The position numbers were made by a program, and so were the translations under genes. A DNA stretch of 64,000 nucleotides from Streptomyces ochraceiscleroticus (GTDB taxonomy: Bacteria > Actinomycetota > Actinomycetes > Streptomycetales > Streptomycetaceae): positions 392,041 to 456,040 of the forward strand of contig NZ_JOAX01000004.1 in NCBI RefSeq assembly GCF_000720485.1, read 5' to 3'. Every line of letters begins with the position of its first letter. The first letter of the stretch is position 1. Below are positions 53,381-62,828 of this stretch, piece by piece. The notes below the pieces were generated by a model. It did no database searches and was not told the DNA's origin. It saw only the letters and a program-made list of their open reading frames with translations.

Positions 53381-53626
53381 TGCCGCAGGAAGCGCGGCTT
53401 CAAGAAGTGCGACTGCACCCGCCAGGTACGATGCCCACACCCATACGCCGTCCGCTTCCGTGATGCCACCGGCCGACAACGCGAAGAGACCGGCTTCCCG
53501 ACACAGCAGGACGCACTCGACCGACTCACCGAGCTGTACAACGAAAAGCGCAGCACGCCCTGGCAGCAGGCCGAGCTGTAGCGCGAGCTGGGCAAGCAAC
53601 GGTTCGGCGAGTACGCCTCCGAGTGA
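53381..53626 (+). pseudogene. Integrase N-terminal remnant
   Basis: In one frame the translation CRRKRGFKKCDCTRQ...CPHPYAVRFRDATGRQREETGF, then PTQQDALDRLTELYNEKRST, reads as the arm-binding start of an actinobacterial tyrosine integrase. An in-frame TAG (53579-53581) interrupts AEL*RELGKQRFGEYASE, and a TGA follows at 53624-53626. The core-binding and catalytic domains are missing. No start codon is evident. This is a decayed end of a former integrated element. Confidence 0.65.
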
Positions 53627-53684
53627 TCATCCCCGCACGGGACGAGCTGCGTGATCCCCGACGCCCACGACGAGACCTCCCGTC

Positions 53685-53852
53685 ATGCCGATCGGGCTGA
53701 CAACGGTCCGCCAGGACGCCGTACTCACGGCGGTACACGCGGTGCGATTCGCCGTGGAGCGGCTGGAGAGCGCGGCGCTGGAGCCCCGGGAGGCGGTACT
53801 GGACCCGAAGCTGGTGGTCCGGGGGACCAGCGGACCACCACGGGAAGGGTGA
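53685..53852 (+). pseudogene. LacI-family regulator, C-terminal remnant
   Basis: 55 residues including GLTTVRQDAVLTAVHAVRFA and REAVLDPKLVVRGTSGPP. This is the characteristic last part of LacI-type regulators (the ...TTVRQP... strand and the LDPELVVRGSTAPP ending). The DNA-binding and most of the effector domain are absent and a TGA precedes the fragment in frame (53652-53654). It could be the relic of the regulator for the adjacent rhamnose operon. Confidence 0.65.
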
Positions 53853-53934
53853 CCGCGACGGCGCCGCGGAAGGGCATCTTCCGGGAGCTCGGCCGGCGTC
53901 CGCAAGCCCCCTGAGTTTATCTGTCGGCAAACCG

Positions 53935-53957
53935 TTGACATCCTTGCGCAATATTGC
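53935..53957 (+). promoter_or_regulatory. Promoter/operator of the LacI gene
   Basis: TTGACA (53935-53940) is followed within the expected spacer by the perfect palindrome GCAATATTGC (53948-53957), a typical LacI-family half-site arrangement with central AT. Repression by overlap with the promoter is likely. The -10 box is weak. Confidence 0.55.
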
Positions 53958-54032
53958 CGAACATGAGGCAGCCCGCTCATCGGGCCCCGTGCCGCAGTCC
54001 CTGCGGCATCGCGATCCCCCTCAGGAGGCATG

Positions 54033-55052
54033 GTGGCCCCCACCCTCACGGACGTGGCCAAACGCGCAGGCGTCGCCTTGTCCACCGCATCCCGTGCATT
54101 CAGCGAACCGGACCGCCTGGGCCCGGAAACATTGCGCAAGGTTGTCGAAGCCGCCCGGGAGCTCGGATACGAAGCGCCTCAAGGCCGCGCCGGCGGTGGA
54201 GCGGTCCGGGACTCCCAACAGGACACCGTCGCGGTGATCGTCCCGGATGTCGCGAACCCCGTCTTCGGGTCCTTCGTCAAGAGCGCGCAGCGCGAGGGCT
54301 GGCACCGCCGGCTGGCTGTCGTGGTGGCCGACACCGACTTCGCCTCCGAGCGCGAGCGAGAGCTGATCGGGCATCTCAGGCACCGCGCGGCCGGACTGAT
54401 CGTCTGCTCGCCGCGGCTGGCGGCCGACGAGGTGATCGGGCTGTCCGGTGACACACCGGTGGTCCTGGTCAACCGGGAGACGGACCAGGCCGATTGCGTA
54501 CTCGCCGATGCGCACGACGGGCTGCGCCAGACCGTCGAGTACCTGGCCGCCCTCGGCCACCGGAAGCTCGCCTTCGTCCAGGGGTCCTCGCACTCCTGGT
54601 CCAACGCCCACCGGGTCGCGCTCGCCCGTGAGCTGACCGCGGAGGGCGGGCTGGAGCTCGACGTGCTGGGGCGGCAGTCGGAGACCGTGGCCGGCGGTAC
54701 CGCGGCCGCGGCGAGTGTCCTCGCCTCCGGCGCCACCGCCGTACTGGCCCACAACGACCTCGTGGCCCTGGGCATCCTGGCCGGCGCCCGCACCCTCGGC
54801 GTGCGGATCCCGGAGGACCTGAGCGTCGTCGGCTTCGACGACATTCCCTTCGCGGAGGTCTCCCACCCGGCCCTGACCAGCGTCTCCGTCCCCATGGCAC
54901 GGGCCGGGGCGAGCGCCGTGGAGCGGATTTCCACCGCTGTCTCCGGAGAGCGCACCCGGCCGGACACCCTGCGGCTGGCAACCCAGCTCCACGTCCGCGG
55001 CTCCACGGGCCCCGTGCCCGCCAGTGCCCCCACGCTCGCCGCCCACTCCTGA
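54033..55052 (+). CDS. LacI family regulator of the sugar-acid operon
   Basis: 339 residues; GTG 54033 is preferred to ATG 54030 because AGGAGG ends only one base before the ATG. HTH: TLTDVAKRAGVALSTASRAF (alpha 1-3), hinge and periplasmic-binding-type sensor (VAVIVPDVANPVFGSFV, VVGFDDIPFAEV). First gene of a rightward cluster of sugar-acid enzymes and probably its repressor through GCAATATTGC. Confidence 0.92.
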   Translation: MAPTLTDVAKRAGVALSTASRAFSEPDRLGPETLRKVVEAARELGYEAPQGRAGGGAVRDSQQDTVAVIVPDVANPVFGSFVKSAQREGWHRRLAVVVADTDFASERERELIGHLRHRAAGLIVCSPRLAADEVIGLSGDTPVVLVNRETDQADCVLADAHDGLRQTVEYLAALGHRKLAFVQGSSHSWSNAHRVALARELTAEGGLELDVLGRQSETVAGGTAAAASVLASGATAVLAHNDLVALGILAGARTLGVRIPEDLSVVGFDDIPFAEVSHPALTSVSVPMARAGASAVERISTAVSGERTRPDTLRLATQLHVRGSTGPVPASAPTLAAHS

Positions 55053-55120
55053 TCCGCCGCCTGTCGCCCCCTCCCCCGAGGAACCCCCATGCGCCAGCTG
55101 ATTGCGTACCGAGGTCTCGT

Positions 55121-56122
55121 ATGAACACCCCAGGCATACGCATCGTCGTCGCCGACTCCAACCTCCGCCCCCTGAGCACGGAGTTCGAGCGCCAACTCCC
55201 TGTCGGCAGCACGGTCGAGTGGCCCGACCCCACCGACCCCGTCGCCGTCGCAGAAGCCGTGGTCAAGGCCGATGTGCTGGTGTCCGGCACCTGTACGGCC
55301 GCCACCGCCCAGGCGGCCGAGCGGCTTCGTCTGGTCCACGCCGCGGGCGCGGGCACGGACGGCATCGACCGCTCCGCACTCCCACCCGGCACTCAAGTGG
55401 CGTGCACGTACCACCACGAGGACTCGATGGCGGAGTACGTAGCCGCTTCCGCAGTCCTGTTGCGCCGCGGTCTGCTCTGCCAGGACGCCGCCCTGCGCGA
55501 AGGCCGCTGGCTCAGCCCTGTGTACGCACCGGAAGACGCCGGGTGGCAGCCCACCCTCGCCGGGGCGACCGTCGGCTTCGTCGGTTTCGGGCACATCGGC
55601 GCCCGCTCCTGGCAGCTGCTCCGGGCCTTTGGGGCCCGCGGGCTCACCGTCTCCCGGCGCGGCGAGGTGGATGCGGGCGCACAAGGGCTGGAATGGTCCG
55701 GCACCGTCGACGACCTGCCGCATCTCCTCGACCGCAGCGACATCGTGGTCGTCGCCGTACCTCTCACTGCGGCCACCCGTGGACTGCTCGGCGCTCCCGA
55801 ACTCGCCCGGCTGCACCCTGAGTCGGTGCTCATCAATGTCGGCCGGGGACCGGTCGTCGACGAGGACGCGCTGTACGAGGCACTGCACTCCGGTCGGCTG
55901 GGCGGTGCCGCGCTGGATGTCTGGTACGCCTACCCGTCCGCGCCCGGCGAGCGGCAGCAGCCCAGCCGCCACCCCTTCCACACGCTGCCCAACGTCCTGA
56001 TGACCCCGCATTCCAGCGGGCTGACCCGTCAGACCTTCGCCGCCCGCGCGGCCGACATCGCCGCCAACATCCGCCGTCTTGCCGCGGGCGAGGAACTCAC
56101 CAACATCGTGGAGCGCCCCTGA
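55121..56122 (+). CDS. D-isomer-specific 2-hydroxyacid dehydrogenase
   Basis: 333 residues. NAD-binding [16 protein letters not shown], catalytic Arg in [15 protein letters not shown], Glu/Asp region AALDVW and the His in MTPHSSGLT. This family interconverts 2-hydroxy and 2-keto acids (glyoxylate/hydroxypyruvate reductase-like or D-phosphoglycerate-dehydrogenase-like). The stop overlaps the next start (TGATG). Likely works on a keto acid from the same pathway. Confidence 0.92.
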   Translation: MNTPGIRIVVADSNLRPLSTEFERQLPVGSTVEWPDPTDPVAVAEAVVKADVLVSGTCTAATAQAAERLRLVHAAGAGTDGIDRSALPPGTQVACTYHHEDSMAEYVAASAVLLRRGLLCQDAALREGRWLSPVYAPEDAGWQPTLAGATVGFVGFGHIGARSWQLLRAFGARGLTVSRRGEVDAGAQGLEWSGTVDDLPHLLDRSDIVVVAVPLTAATRGLLGAPELARLHPESVLINVGRGPVVDEDALYEALHSGRLGGAALDVWYAYPSAPGERQQPSRHPFHTLPNVLMTPHSSGLTRQTFAARAADIAANIRRLAAGEELTNIVERP

Positions 56123-57345
56123 TGAGCAAGCCCGACCGCATCGCCGCCGTCGACGTCCTGGTCACCAGCCCCACCCGCAACTTCGTCACCCTCAAGATCA
56201 CCACCGAGCAGGGACTCGTCGGCTGGGGCGACGCCACCCTCAACGGCCGCGAACTGGCCGTCGCCTCCTACCTCCGCGACCACCTGGCCCCGCTGCTCAT
56301 CGGCCGCGACCCCGCCCGGATCGAGGACACCTGGCAGTACCTCTACCGCGGTGCCTACTGGCGCCGCGGCCCGGTCACCATGACCTCCGTCGGCGCGGTC
56401 GACCTGGCCCTGTGGGACATCAAAGGCAAGGCCGCGGGACTACCGGTGTACCAACTGCTCGGCGGCGCCGTACGCGACCGGATCCTCTCCTACACCCACG
56501 CCACCGGCTGGGACATACCGCAGCTGCTGGACTCCCTCGACGCCCGGCTCGCCCAGGGCTTCCGGGCCGTCCGGGCCCAGACCGGCGTCCCCGGGCTGGA
56601 CATCGTGTACGGCGTGAGCAAGGACGGCGCCGCGTACGAGCCCGCCGGGCGCGGCCTCGCCCCCGTCGAGGAGACCTGGGACACCGACGCCTATCTGCGG
56701 CACGCCCCCGAGGCGCTGGCGGCGGCCCGCTCCCACCTCGGCCCCGAGGTCAAGCTCCTGCACGACGCGCACCATCGCCTCACCCCCAACCAGGCTGCCC
56801 GGCTGGGCCGTTCGGTCGAGGATCTCGACCTGTTCTGGCTGGAGGACGTCACCCCCGCGGAGAACCAGGAGGTCCTGCGCACCGTCCGCGCGAAGACCAC
56901 GGTTCCGCTGGCCATCGGGGAGGTCTTCCACACCGTCTGGGAATGCCAGAGCCTGATCACCGAGCAGCTCATTGACTACGTGCGCTGCTGCGTCACCCAC
57001 GCCGGCGGCATCAGCCATCTGCGCCGTATCGCCGCGCTCGCCGACATCTGGCAGATCCAGCTCGGTCCGCACGGCCCCTCCGACGTCTCCCCCGTCGCAC
57101 TGGCTGCCTCGCTCCATGTGGGCCTGGCAACGCCCAACTTCGCCATCCAGGAGTACATGGGCTACGCCCCGCTGGTGCACGAGGTGTTCCCGCACGCGTG
57201 GACGTACGAGGACGGGCATCTGCACCCGGGAGAGGCACCCGGCCTCGGCATCGAGGTGGACGAGGAACTCGCCGCCCGGCACCCGTACGAGCCCGCCTAC
57301 CTGCCCGTCGCCCGCCGCCGCGACGGCTCGATGACCGACTGGTGA
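56122..57345 (+). CDS. manD: Mannonate dehydratase, enolase superfamily (ManD/RspA type)
   Basis: 407 residues. Capping domain then barrel: [36 protein letters not shown] (the ManD subgroup loop), [10 protein letters not shown] (metal Asp), [11 protein letters not shown] (Glu), [11 protein letters not shown] (Glu) and [11 protein letters not shown] (His). Dehydrates D-mannonate (and in some members D-gluconate) to 2-keto-3-deoxygluconate. Whether this is a high- or low-efficiency ManD cannot be told by eye. Confidence 0.9.
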   Translation: MSKPDRIAAVDVLVTSPTRNFVTLKITTEQGLVGWGDATLNGRELAVASYLRDHLAPLLIGRDPARIEDTWQYLYRGAYWRRGPVTMTSVGAVDLALWDIKGKAAGLPVYQLLGGAVRDRILSYTHATGWDIPQLLDSLDARLAQGFRAVRAQTGVPGLDIVYGVSKDGAAYEPAGRGLAPVEETWDTDAYLRHAPEALAAARSHLGPEVKLLHDAHHRLTPNQAARLGRSVEDLDLFWLEDVTPAENQEVLRTVRAKTTVPLAIGEVFHTVWECQSLITEQLIDYVRCCVTHAGGISHLRRIAALADIWQIQLGPHGPSDVSPVALAASLHVGLATPNFAIQEYMGYAPLVHEVFPHAWTYEDGHLHPGEAPGLGIEVDEELAARHPYEPAYLPVARRRDGSMTDW

Positions 57346-57377
57346 CCCGGCCTCCCGCAACAAGGACGTACTCGCCC

Positions 57378-58892
57378 ATGAGCACCGCCCCTGCCCGTAC
57401 CGCCCGGCTGTCCGCCGCCACCACACCGGCCGGCGCACTGCTGCACCCCCGCACCCTCACCCCCGCCGACACCGGCATCGTCCACCTCGGCCTCGGCAAC
57501 TTCCACCGCGCCCACCAGGCCGTCTACACCGCCGCCGCGCTCGCCCGCGAGGACGGCCCGTGGGGCATCCTCGGCGTCGCCGGGCGCGCCACCGGCGTCG
57601 CCGACGCGCTGCGCGCCCAGGACCTGCGCTACACCGTCGCCGAGGTCTCCCCCGACGGCCTGCGCTGCACCGTCCCCGCCGTACACACGGGGGTACTGGT
57701 CGCCGCGCGCGAACCCGAACAGGTGCAGCGGGCCCTCACCGCCGCCGACACCCGCGTGATCTCCCTGACCATCACCGAGAACGGCTACACGTACTCGCCC
57801 CGCACCGGCGGCCTCGACCTCGACCACCCGGGCATACAGGCCGATCTGCGCGGCAACCGCACCGCCCCGCAGACCACCCTGGGCCGCATCGTGCGCGCCC
57901 TCCAGGAGCGCGCCGCCACCCACGGCGCCCCCCTCACCGTCCTGAGCTGCGACAACCTGGTCGGCAACGGCAACCACACACGCCGCCTCGTCGAGGAATT
58001 CACCGCCCACCTGCCGACCGGCGAGCGCGAGGAACTCAGTGCCTGGCTGGCCGCCGGAAACGTGACCTTCCCCAACACCATGGTCGATCGCATCGTGCCG
58101 GCGACGACGGACGCGGAGCGCACGGCCGTCGCCGAGGCGCTCGGTGTACGCGACGAAGTCCCCGTCCCCGCGGAGCCGTTCACCATGTGGGTCCTGGAGG
58201 ACCGCTTCGCCGCGTCCCGCCCCGCCTGGGAGGCGGGCGGCGCACTGTTCACCGACGACGTCGAACCGTACGAGCTCCTCAAGGTCCGGCTGCTCAACGG
58301 CACGCACTCGCTCATCGCCTACCTGGGCGCGTTGACCGGCTGCGACACCATTCCGCAGTCCACCGCGCAGCCCTTCGTCACGGATGCGGCCCGCGCGGTC
58401 CTGTTGGGCGAGTACCTCCCGAGCCTCACCGTCCCCGACGACATCGACCTCGACGCGTACGTGGACCGGCTCTTCACCCGCTGGTCCAACTCAGCGCTCG
58501 GCCACCGCACCCGCCAGGTCGGCTCGGACGGCTCCGCCAAGCTGCGCCAGCGCATCCCCGACCCCGCCCTGCTCCACCTGCGAGCCGGGCGGATGCCCCA
58601 CCACCTCGCCCTCACCGTCGCCGCCTACCTCTGCTGCCTGGCCCCCTCCCCCGGCTTCGACCCCGGCGAGCACGCGGCCGCCATGACGGACCCGGCCCGC
58701 GACCGCCTCACCGCCCTGCGCGCCCGTACCGCAGACGGCCCGGCGTTCGCCACCGCGGTACTGGACGACGGCCTCCTCGGCGACGCCCTGCCGGAACACC
58801 CCGAATTCGCCCTCCGCACCGGTGAGTTCATCGACCTGATCCACACCAGGGGCACGCGTGCGGCGGCCGCCGAAGCCGCCGGGTCCGCCTGA
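57378..58892 (+). CDS. uxuB: Fructuronate reductase (mannitol dehydrogenase family)
   Basis: 504 residues. Rossmann start IVHLGLGNFHRAHQAVY, NLVGNGNHTRRLVEEF and the active-site segment LLKVRLLNGTHSLIAYLG (Lys, Asn, His). The long-chain mannitol-dehydrogenase fold covers fructuronate reductase, tagaturonate reductase and mannitol dehydrogenase; the neighbouring ManD favours reduction of D-fructuronate to D-mannonate. ATG 57378 follows CAAGGACG. Confidence 0.85.
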   Translation: MSTAPARTARLSAATTPAGALLHPRTLTPADTGIVHLGLGNFHRAHQAVYTAAALAREDGPWGILGVAGRATGVADALRAQDLRYTVAEVSPDGLRCTVPAVHTGVLVAAREPEQVQRALTAADTRVISLTITENGYTYSPRTGGLDLDHPGIQADLRGNRTAPQTTLGRIVRALQERAATHGAPLTVLSCDNLVGNGNHTRRLVEEFTAHLPTGEREELSAWLAAGNVTFPNTMVDRIVPATTDAERTAVAEALGVRDEVPVPAEPFTMWVLEDRFAASRPAWEAGGALFTDDVEPYELLKVRLLNGTHSLIAYLGALTGCDTIPQSTAQPFVTDAARAVLLGEYLPSLTVPDDIDLDAYVDRLFTRWSNSALGHRTRQVGSDGSAKLRQRIPDPALLHLRAGRMPHHLALTVAAYLCCLAPSPGFDPGEHAAAMTDPARDRLTALRARTADGPAFATAVLDDGLLGDALPEHPEFALRTGEFIDLIHTRGTRAAAAEAAGSA

Positions 58893-58948
58893 TCCTCTCC
58901 TTCCTTCTCACCGGGGCGTCCCGCCTCTCCTCACAAGGACGTGAGCAC

Positions 58949-59992
58949 ATGACAGCCGTTCCACCCCTGCCCACCACGGCGCGCGCCGCCGTCCTGCACG
59001 CTGCCGAAGATCTGCGCATCGAGGAACTGCCACTGCGGCCGCTGGGCGCGGACGATGTCCTCATCGCTGTCGACGCCGTCGGCGTCTGCGGCTCCGACAT
59101 GCACTACTTCGCCAGTGGCCGCAACGGTGGCAACGTCCTGCGGCAGCCCACCGCCCTCGGCCACGAAGCCTCCGGCACCGTCGTCGCCACCGGCCCCTCG
59201 GCCACGGTGACCCCCGGCACCCGCGTCGCCGTCGAACCCGCTGTCGGCTGCGGCACGTGTGCTATCTGCCGGTCGGGGCGGTACAACCTCTGTCCGACCG
59301 GTACCTGCTTCGGTTCGCCGCCCGTCCACGGCACCCTGGCGACGCACCTGGTCGCCCCGAGCCGCGCCGTGCACCCGCTCCCGGACGCGGTGCCTCTCGA
59401 ACTCGGCGCGCTCATCGAGCCGTTGGCCGTCGCCGTCTGGGCGGTGCGCCGCGCCGAGGTGGCCTTCGGCGACCGGGTACTGATCACCGGCGCCGGACCC
59501 ATCGGCATTCTCTGCTGCCAAGTGGCCCGCGCCGCCGGGGCCGTCGAGGTCGTCGTCACCGACATCAACGACGCCCGTCTCGCCCGCGCACGCGAGCTGG
59601 GCGCCACCCGCACCGCGAACACCGCCCGGGACGTCCTCGAACTCGCCGGCTTTGACCGGCTGTTGGAGTGCTCCGCCCACCCCGCGGCACTCTGGCAGGC
59701 GCTGCACGCGCTGCGCCCCGGCGGTCGCGCCACCGTCGTCGGCCAGGCGGCCCCCACCGTCGACGGCCTCCCCCTGGCCCACCTCCAGCGGCACGAGATC
59801 GACCTGGTCTGCGCCTTCCGTTACGCGCACGCCTTCCCGACCGCCCTTGCCCTCGCCGCCGACGGCAGTGTCGACCTGGCCTCCGTTCTCACCGGCCGCT
59901 TCCCCCTGGAACACGCGACCGAGGCCCTGCGCGCCCCCACCGCCGACCCGACGCATCTCAAGGTCGTCGTCCGGCCCGGCGACACGTCTTGA
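58949..59992 (+). CDS. Zinc alcohol dehydrogenase, L-idonate/L-gulonate 5-dehydrogenase-like
   Basis: 347 residues. Catalytic zinc ligands in GVCGSDMHYF (Cys), GHEAS (His-Glu) and EPLAV (Glu); structural zinc Cys in VGCGTCAICRSGRYNLC; NAD fold VLITGAGPIGILCCQVA. Belongs to the sorbitol/idonate dehydrogenase (MDR) group. With UxuB and ManD it would convert L-gulonate to D-fructuronate, as in the described RspA/RspB pathway. A sorbitol-type activity is the alternative. Confidence 0.88.
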   Translation: MTAVPPLPTTARAAVLHAAEDLRIEELPLRPLGADDVLIAVDAVGVCGSDMHYFASGRNGGNVLRQPTALGHEASGTVVATGPSATVTPGTRVAVEPAVGCGTCAICRSGRYNLCPTGTCFGSPPVHGTLATHLVAPSRAVHPLPDAVPLELGALIEPLAVAVWAVRRAEVAFGDRVLITGAGPIGILCCQVARAAGAVEVVVTDINDARLARARELGATRTANTARDVLELAGFDRLLECSAHPAALWQALHALRPGGRATVVGQAAPTVDGLPLAHLQRHEIDLVCAFRYAHAFPTALALAADGSVDLASVLTGRFPLEHATEALRAPTADPTHLKVVVRPGDTS

Positions 59993-60091
59993 GCGTCCGC
60001 TGACTGCTGCGGCATTCCTCTCCTGCTGACCGCAGCACCTCTCCCTCCCTCGAGCTCGATCCATCCATATCCATCCAAGGAGGCATGGACG

Positions 60092-61459
60092 ATGGACTCC
60101 ACCGCACCTGCGGCGACAGCGGCACCTCCGGCCGAGCAACCCCCCGCAGACCCCCGCACGGTCCGCCGGGCCGCCCTCGCCGGTCTGGTCGGCACCGCCC
60201 TCGAACAGTACGACTTCGTCATCTACGGCACCGCCTCGGCACTGATCTTCAGCGACCTGTTCTTCGCGGGCTCGTCGCCGGCCGTCGGCATCCTGGCCAG
60301 CTTCGGCACCTACGCCGTCGGCTTCGCGGCCCGGCCCCTCGGCGGCCTGTTCTTCTCCCGCTACGGTGACCGCCTCGGGCGCAAGTGGGTTCTGGTCGCC
60401 ACCCTCCTGCTGATGGGCGGCTCCACCCTCGCCATCGGGCTGCTGCCGACCTACGCCCAGGCCGGCGTACTCGCACCCGCCCTCCTCGTCCTGTGCCGGA
60501 TGGCGCAGGGCTTCGGCGCCGGCGCCGAACAGTCCGGCGGCGCCACCCTGCTCACCGAGACCGCCCGCAAGGGGCACCGAGGAGTCCTCGCCTCGATGGT
60601 GATGACCGGTGCCGCCCTGGGCACCGCGCTCGGCGCTGCTGCCTGGGCCGCGGTCCAGCTCCTGCCCGATGACGCCCTGATGACGTGGGGCTGGCGCCTG
60701 GTCTTCGCCAGCAGCCTCCTCGTCACCGTCGGCGCGCTGGTCATCCGGCGCAGACTGCACGAGAGCCCCGTCTTCGAGGAACTCAAGGCACAGCAGGCCA
60801 AGCCCTCCTCCCCGGTTGGCGAGGTGCTGCGCGGCGGACGCCGTCCGCTGGTGCTGGTGATGTTCATGAGCCTCGGTGTCAGCGCCCAGTCGTACACCTA
60901 CCAGGTGTTCATGGCCTCCTACATGATCACCGCGGTCGGCGTGGACCCCCGCCAGGTCCCCCAAGTGCTGCTCATCGGCGCGTTGTGCGGTGGCGTCGCT
61001 GCCCTGTGCACCGGCCGGCTCTCCGACCGCTTCGGCCGCCGCCCGGTCTCCACAGCCATCATGAGCGCGCTGATCGTCCTGCCCGCCCCCAGCTTCGTCG
61101 CCCTCAACACCGGTTCCACCCTGGCCATCACTGTGGTGGTCATCCTGGGCTTCGTCTTCGCCGCGCACGGTGCGGTGGGGGTCCAGATGAGCTACTTCCC
61201 GGAGATGTTCGGCGCCCGCTACCGATACGCCGGGGTCACCCTGGGCCGCGAGTTCTCCTCCGTCCTCGGCGGTGGCGTCGCCCCTCTGATCTGCGCCGGA
61301 CTCGTCACCGCGTTCTCCGGCTCGTGGATACCGGTCGCCGCGTACATGATGCTCATGGGCCTGACCAGCCTCATCGCCGTACGCCTGTCGCCCGAGACGG
61401 TCGACCGCACGCTGACCGATCCGTCCGACGCCACCGCCGCTGCGGAGGTGCGGGCCTGA
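60092..61459 (+). CDS. MFS permease of the metabolite:H+ symporter (MHS) family
   Basis: 455 residues, about 12 membrane segments. ALAGLVGTALEQYDFVIYGT and RPLGGLFFSRYGDRLGRKWV are hallmark MHS sequences (ShiA, ProP, KgtP-like), and YFPEMFGARYRYAGVTLGRE is the conserved seventh-loop region. GGAGG nine bases upstream supports ATG 60092. As the last gene of the sugar-acid unit it presumably imports the organic acid. Confidence 0.93.
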   Translation: MDSTAPAATAAPPAEQPPADPRTVRRAALAGLVGTALEQYDFVIYGTASALIFSDLFFAGSSPAVGILASFGTYAVGFAARPLGGLFFSRYGDRLGRKWVLVATLLLMGGSTLAIGLLPTYAQAGVLAPALLVLCRMAQGFGAGAEQSGGATLLTETARKGHRGVLASMVMTGAALGTALGAAAWAAVQLLPDDALMTWGWRLVFASSLLVTVGALVIRRRLHESPVFEELKAQQAKPSSPVGEVLRGGRRPLVLVMFMSLGVSAQSYTYQVFMASYMITAVGVDPRQVPQVLLIGALCGGVAALCTGRLSDRFGRRPVSTAIMSALIVLPAPSFVALNTGSTLAITVVVILGFVFAAHGAVGVQMSYFPEMFGARYRYAGVTLGREFSSVLGGGVAPLICAGLVTAFSGSWIPVAAYMMLMGLTSLIAVRLSPETVDRTLTDPSDATAAAEVRA

Positions 61460-61475
61460 CCGACCCGCCCGGTTG

Positions 61476-61507
61476 GGGGGGCTGCCCTGTCTGCGGGGCA
61501 GCCCCCC
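61476..61507. terminator. Terminator after the MHS permease
   Basis: GGGGGGCTGCCC (61476-61487) pairs with GGGCAGCCCCCC (61496-61507), loop 8; convergent genes on either side. Confidence 0.8.
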
Positions 61508-61568
61508 GGCCGTCACTCTTGTCCGGTGCGCCGTGTACCGGTTGCCGTGTGCCGGTGTTGCCCAGCGG

Positions 61569-62069
61569 TCAGTGGGAGCCCGCTCGAAGGGTGAAGCCAC
61601 CGTCGACGGGGAGAACGGTGCCGGTGATGAACGCGGACTCGTCCGGGGCGAGGAAGAGCGCGGCGTCGGCGACGTCCTGGCTGGTGCCCTGATGGCCCAT
61701 GGGCACCATGGCGGCCCGTTTGGCGGCGATCACTGCACGGTCCACGCCGCCTGCGCGGGCGTTGGCATCGACGCCCATAGGAGTGTCCATCATGCCGGGT
61801 GCGACGGCATTGACGCGGACGCCGTGCGGAGCGTACTCCAGGGCGAGGCTGCGGGTCATGGCGTGCACCGCGGCCTTGGAGGTGGTGTACGCCCGGTGAG
61901 CGGTCACGGTACCGCCAGCGTCACACACCGGCTTCGCGGTCTCCTCGGCCGAGTCCGCGTCCCGGTCGACCACGAGAACCCGGGCCCCCTCGCGGGCGAA
62001 GGTCAGCGCGACGGCACGGCCATTGCCCATGGTCGCGCCGGGCGTCTGTCCACCGCCGACCACCACGGC
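61569..62069 (-). pseudogene. Short-chain dehydrogenase with internal deletion
   Basis: About 166 residues from GTG 62069 (AGGA upstream; GTG 62066 also possible); normal SDRs have about 250. The cofactor loop (VGGGQTPGATMGNGRAVALT) and the first half to CDAGGTVTAH run straight into RAYTTSKAAVHAMTRSLALE, which holds the YxxxK pair. The roughly 80 residues between, including the NNAG strand and catalytic Ser, are missing, without a frameshift. The remainder to the C-terminus (VDGGFTLRAG) is intact. Almost certainly inactive, perhaps a former gluconate/idonate-type reductase. Confidence 0.75.
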
Positions 62070-62828
62070 GGTCCTGCCCTGGAGAGGTGGGCTCCTTGTT
62101 CTCCGTCCTTCATGGTCTCGTCGGCGCCGGGCGTTGTGTTCTGTCCTTGTCCGGACGCCATGTGATGCATCGCGTCCAGCGCCCGGTTTCCTCCAGCGGC
62201 ATCCGCCCTCCTACGCGGTAGGCGATCTCCACCGCGCCATGGGCGGAGAGCCGCTCCACGAGCAGGGCCTCCTCTCTGTCGCGGACCACCGGGGGCGCCG
62301 CCATCAAGGTCAACGCCCACATCCGTCGTTGACGATGCTCCTGGCGGGTGATGCTCCATTTGGGGCATCACTGGCGTGAACACACAGTTCGCGCCTGCCC
62401 ACAGGCGTTCGGTCGTCGGCGAGCTCTGCGGCCGAGGCTTCGGCGCGGGCCGTCGGGCTCCTGTGGCGCCGGGACCGAGGCCGGGTGCCGAATCGCGTCC
62501 TGCAGCTGGCAGTCGGCGTATGTGCCGGCGGGGCTTACGGTTGCGCCGCTGCACCGCAGCCGGGCGCCTCCGAGCCGCAGGAGGTTTGACCGCAGCGGTT
62601 CACCGGTGTGAGTGAGTGGGGGCCGGTCGCTTCGAGTCGACGTGCGGACGGGGCCCTGAGATCACTGCCAGGCAACTGGTACGCGTGGGACATGGGTGGA
62701 GCTGTTGAGCGTGGCTGATTCGCCGTGAGCCGTGCTGTCGTCGTGTTGATGGGGGCGCTCGGTGTCGCTTGGGTTGGCTGCGCTCGGCGAACCGGATGCT
62801 TTCACCAACAGGAGACAAGGACGTGCTT
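62070..62828. other. Decayed region without a convincing intact gene
   Basis: About 760 bases. On the minus strand at about 62322-62170 a coding-like stretch reads VVRDREEALLVERLSAHGAV, then EIAYRVGGRMPLEETG, with high third-position GC, then dissolves; I do not recognise the parent family. Upstream of the broken SDR a minus-strand ATG (62112, MKDGEQGAHLSR) has a reading frame that does not continue into the SDR, suggesting a frameshift. The remaining part shows nothing else, apart from promoter and ribosome site of the secreted protein near 62800. Confidence 0.5.

Noticed and set aside
62110..62322. 70-residue minus-strand frame as a real gene
   Set aside because: Coding-like only in its middle, no ribosome site, and it dissolves into low-quality sequence; treated as part of a decayed region.
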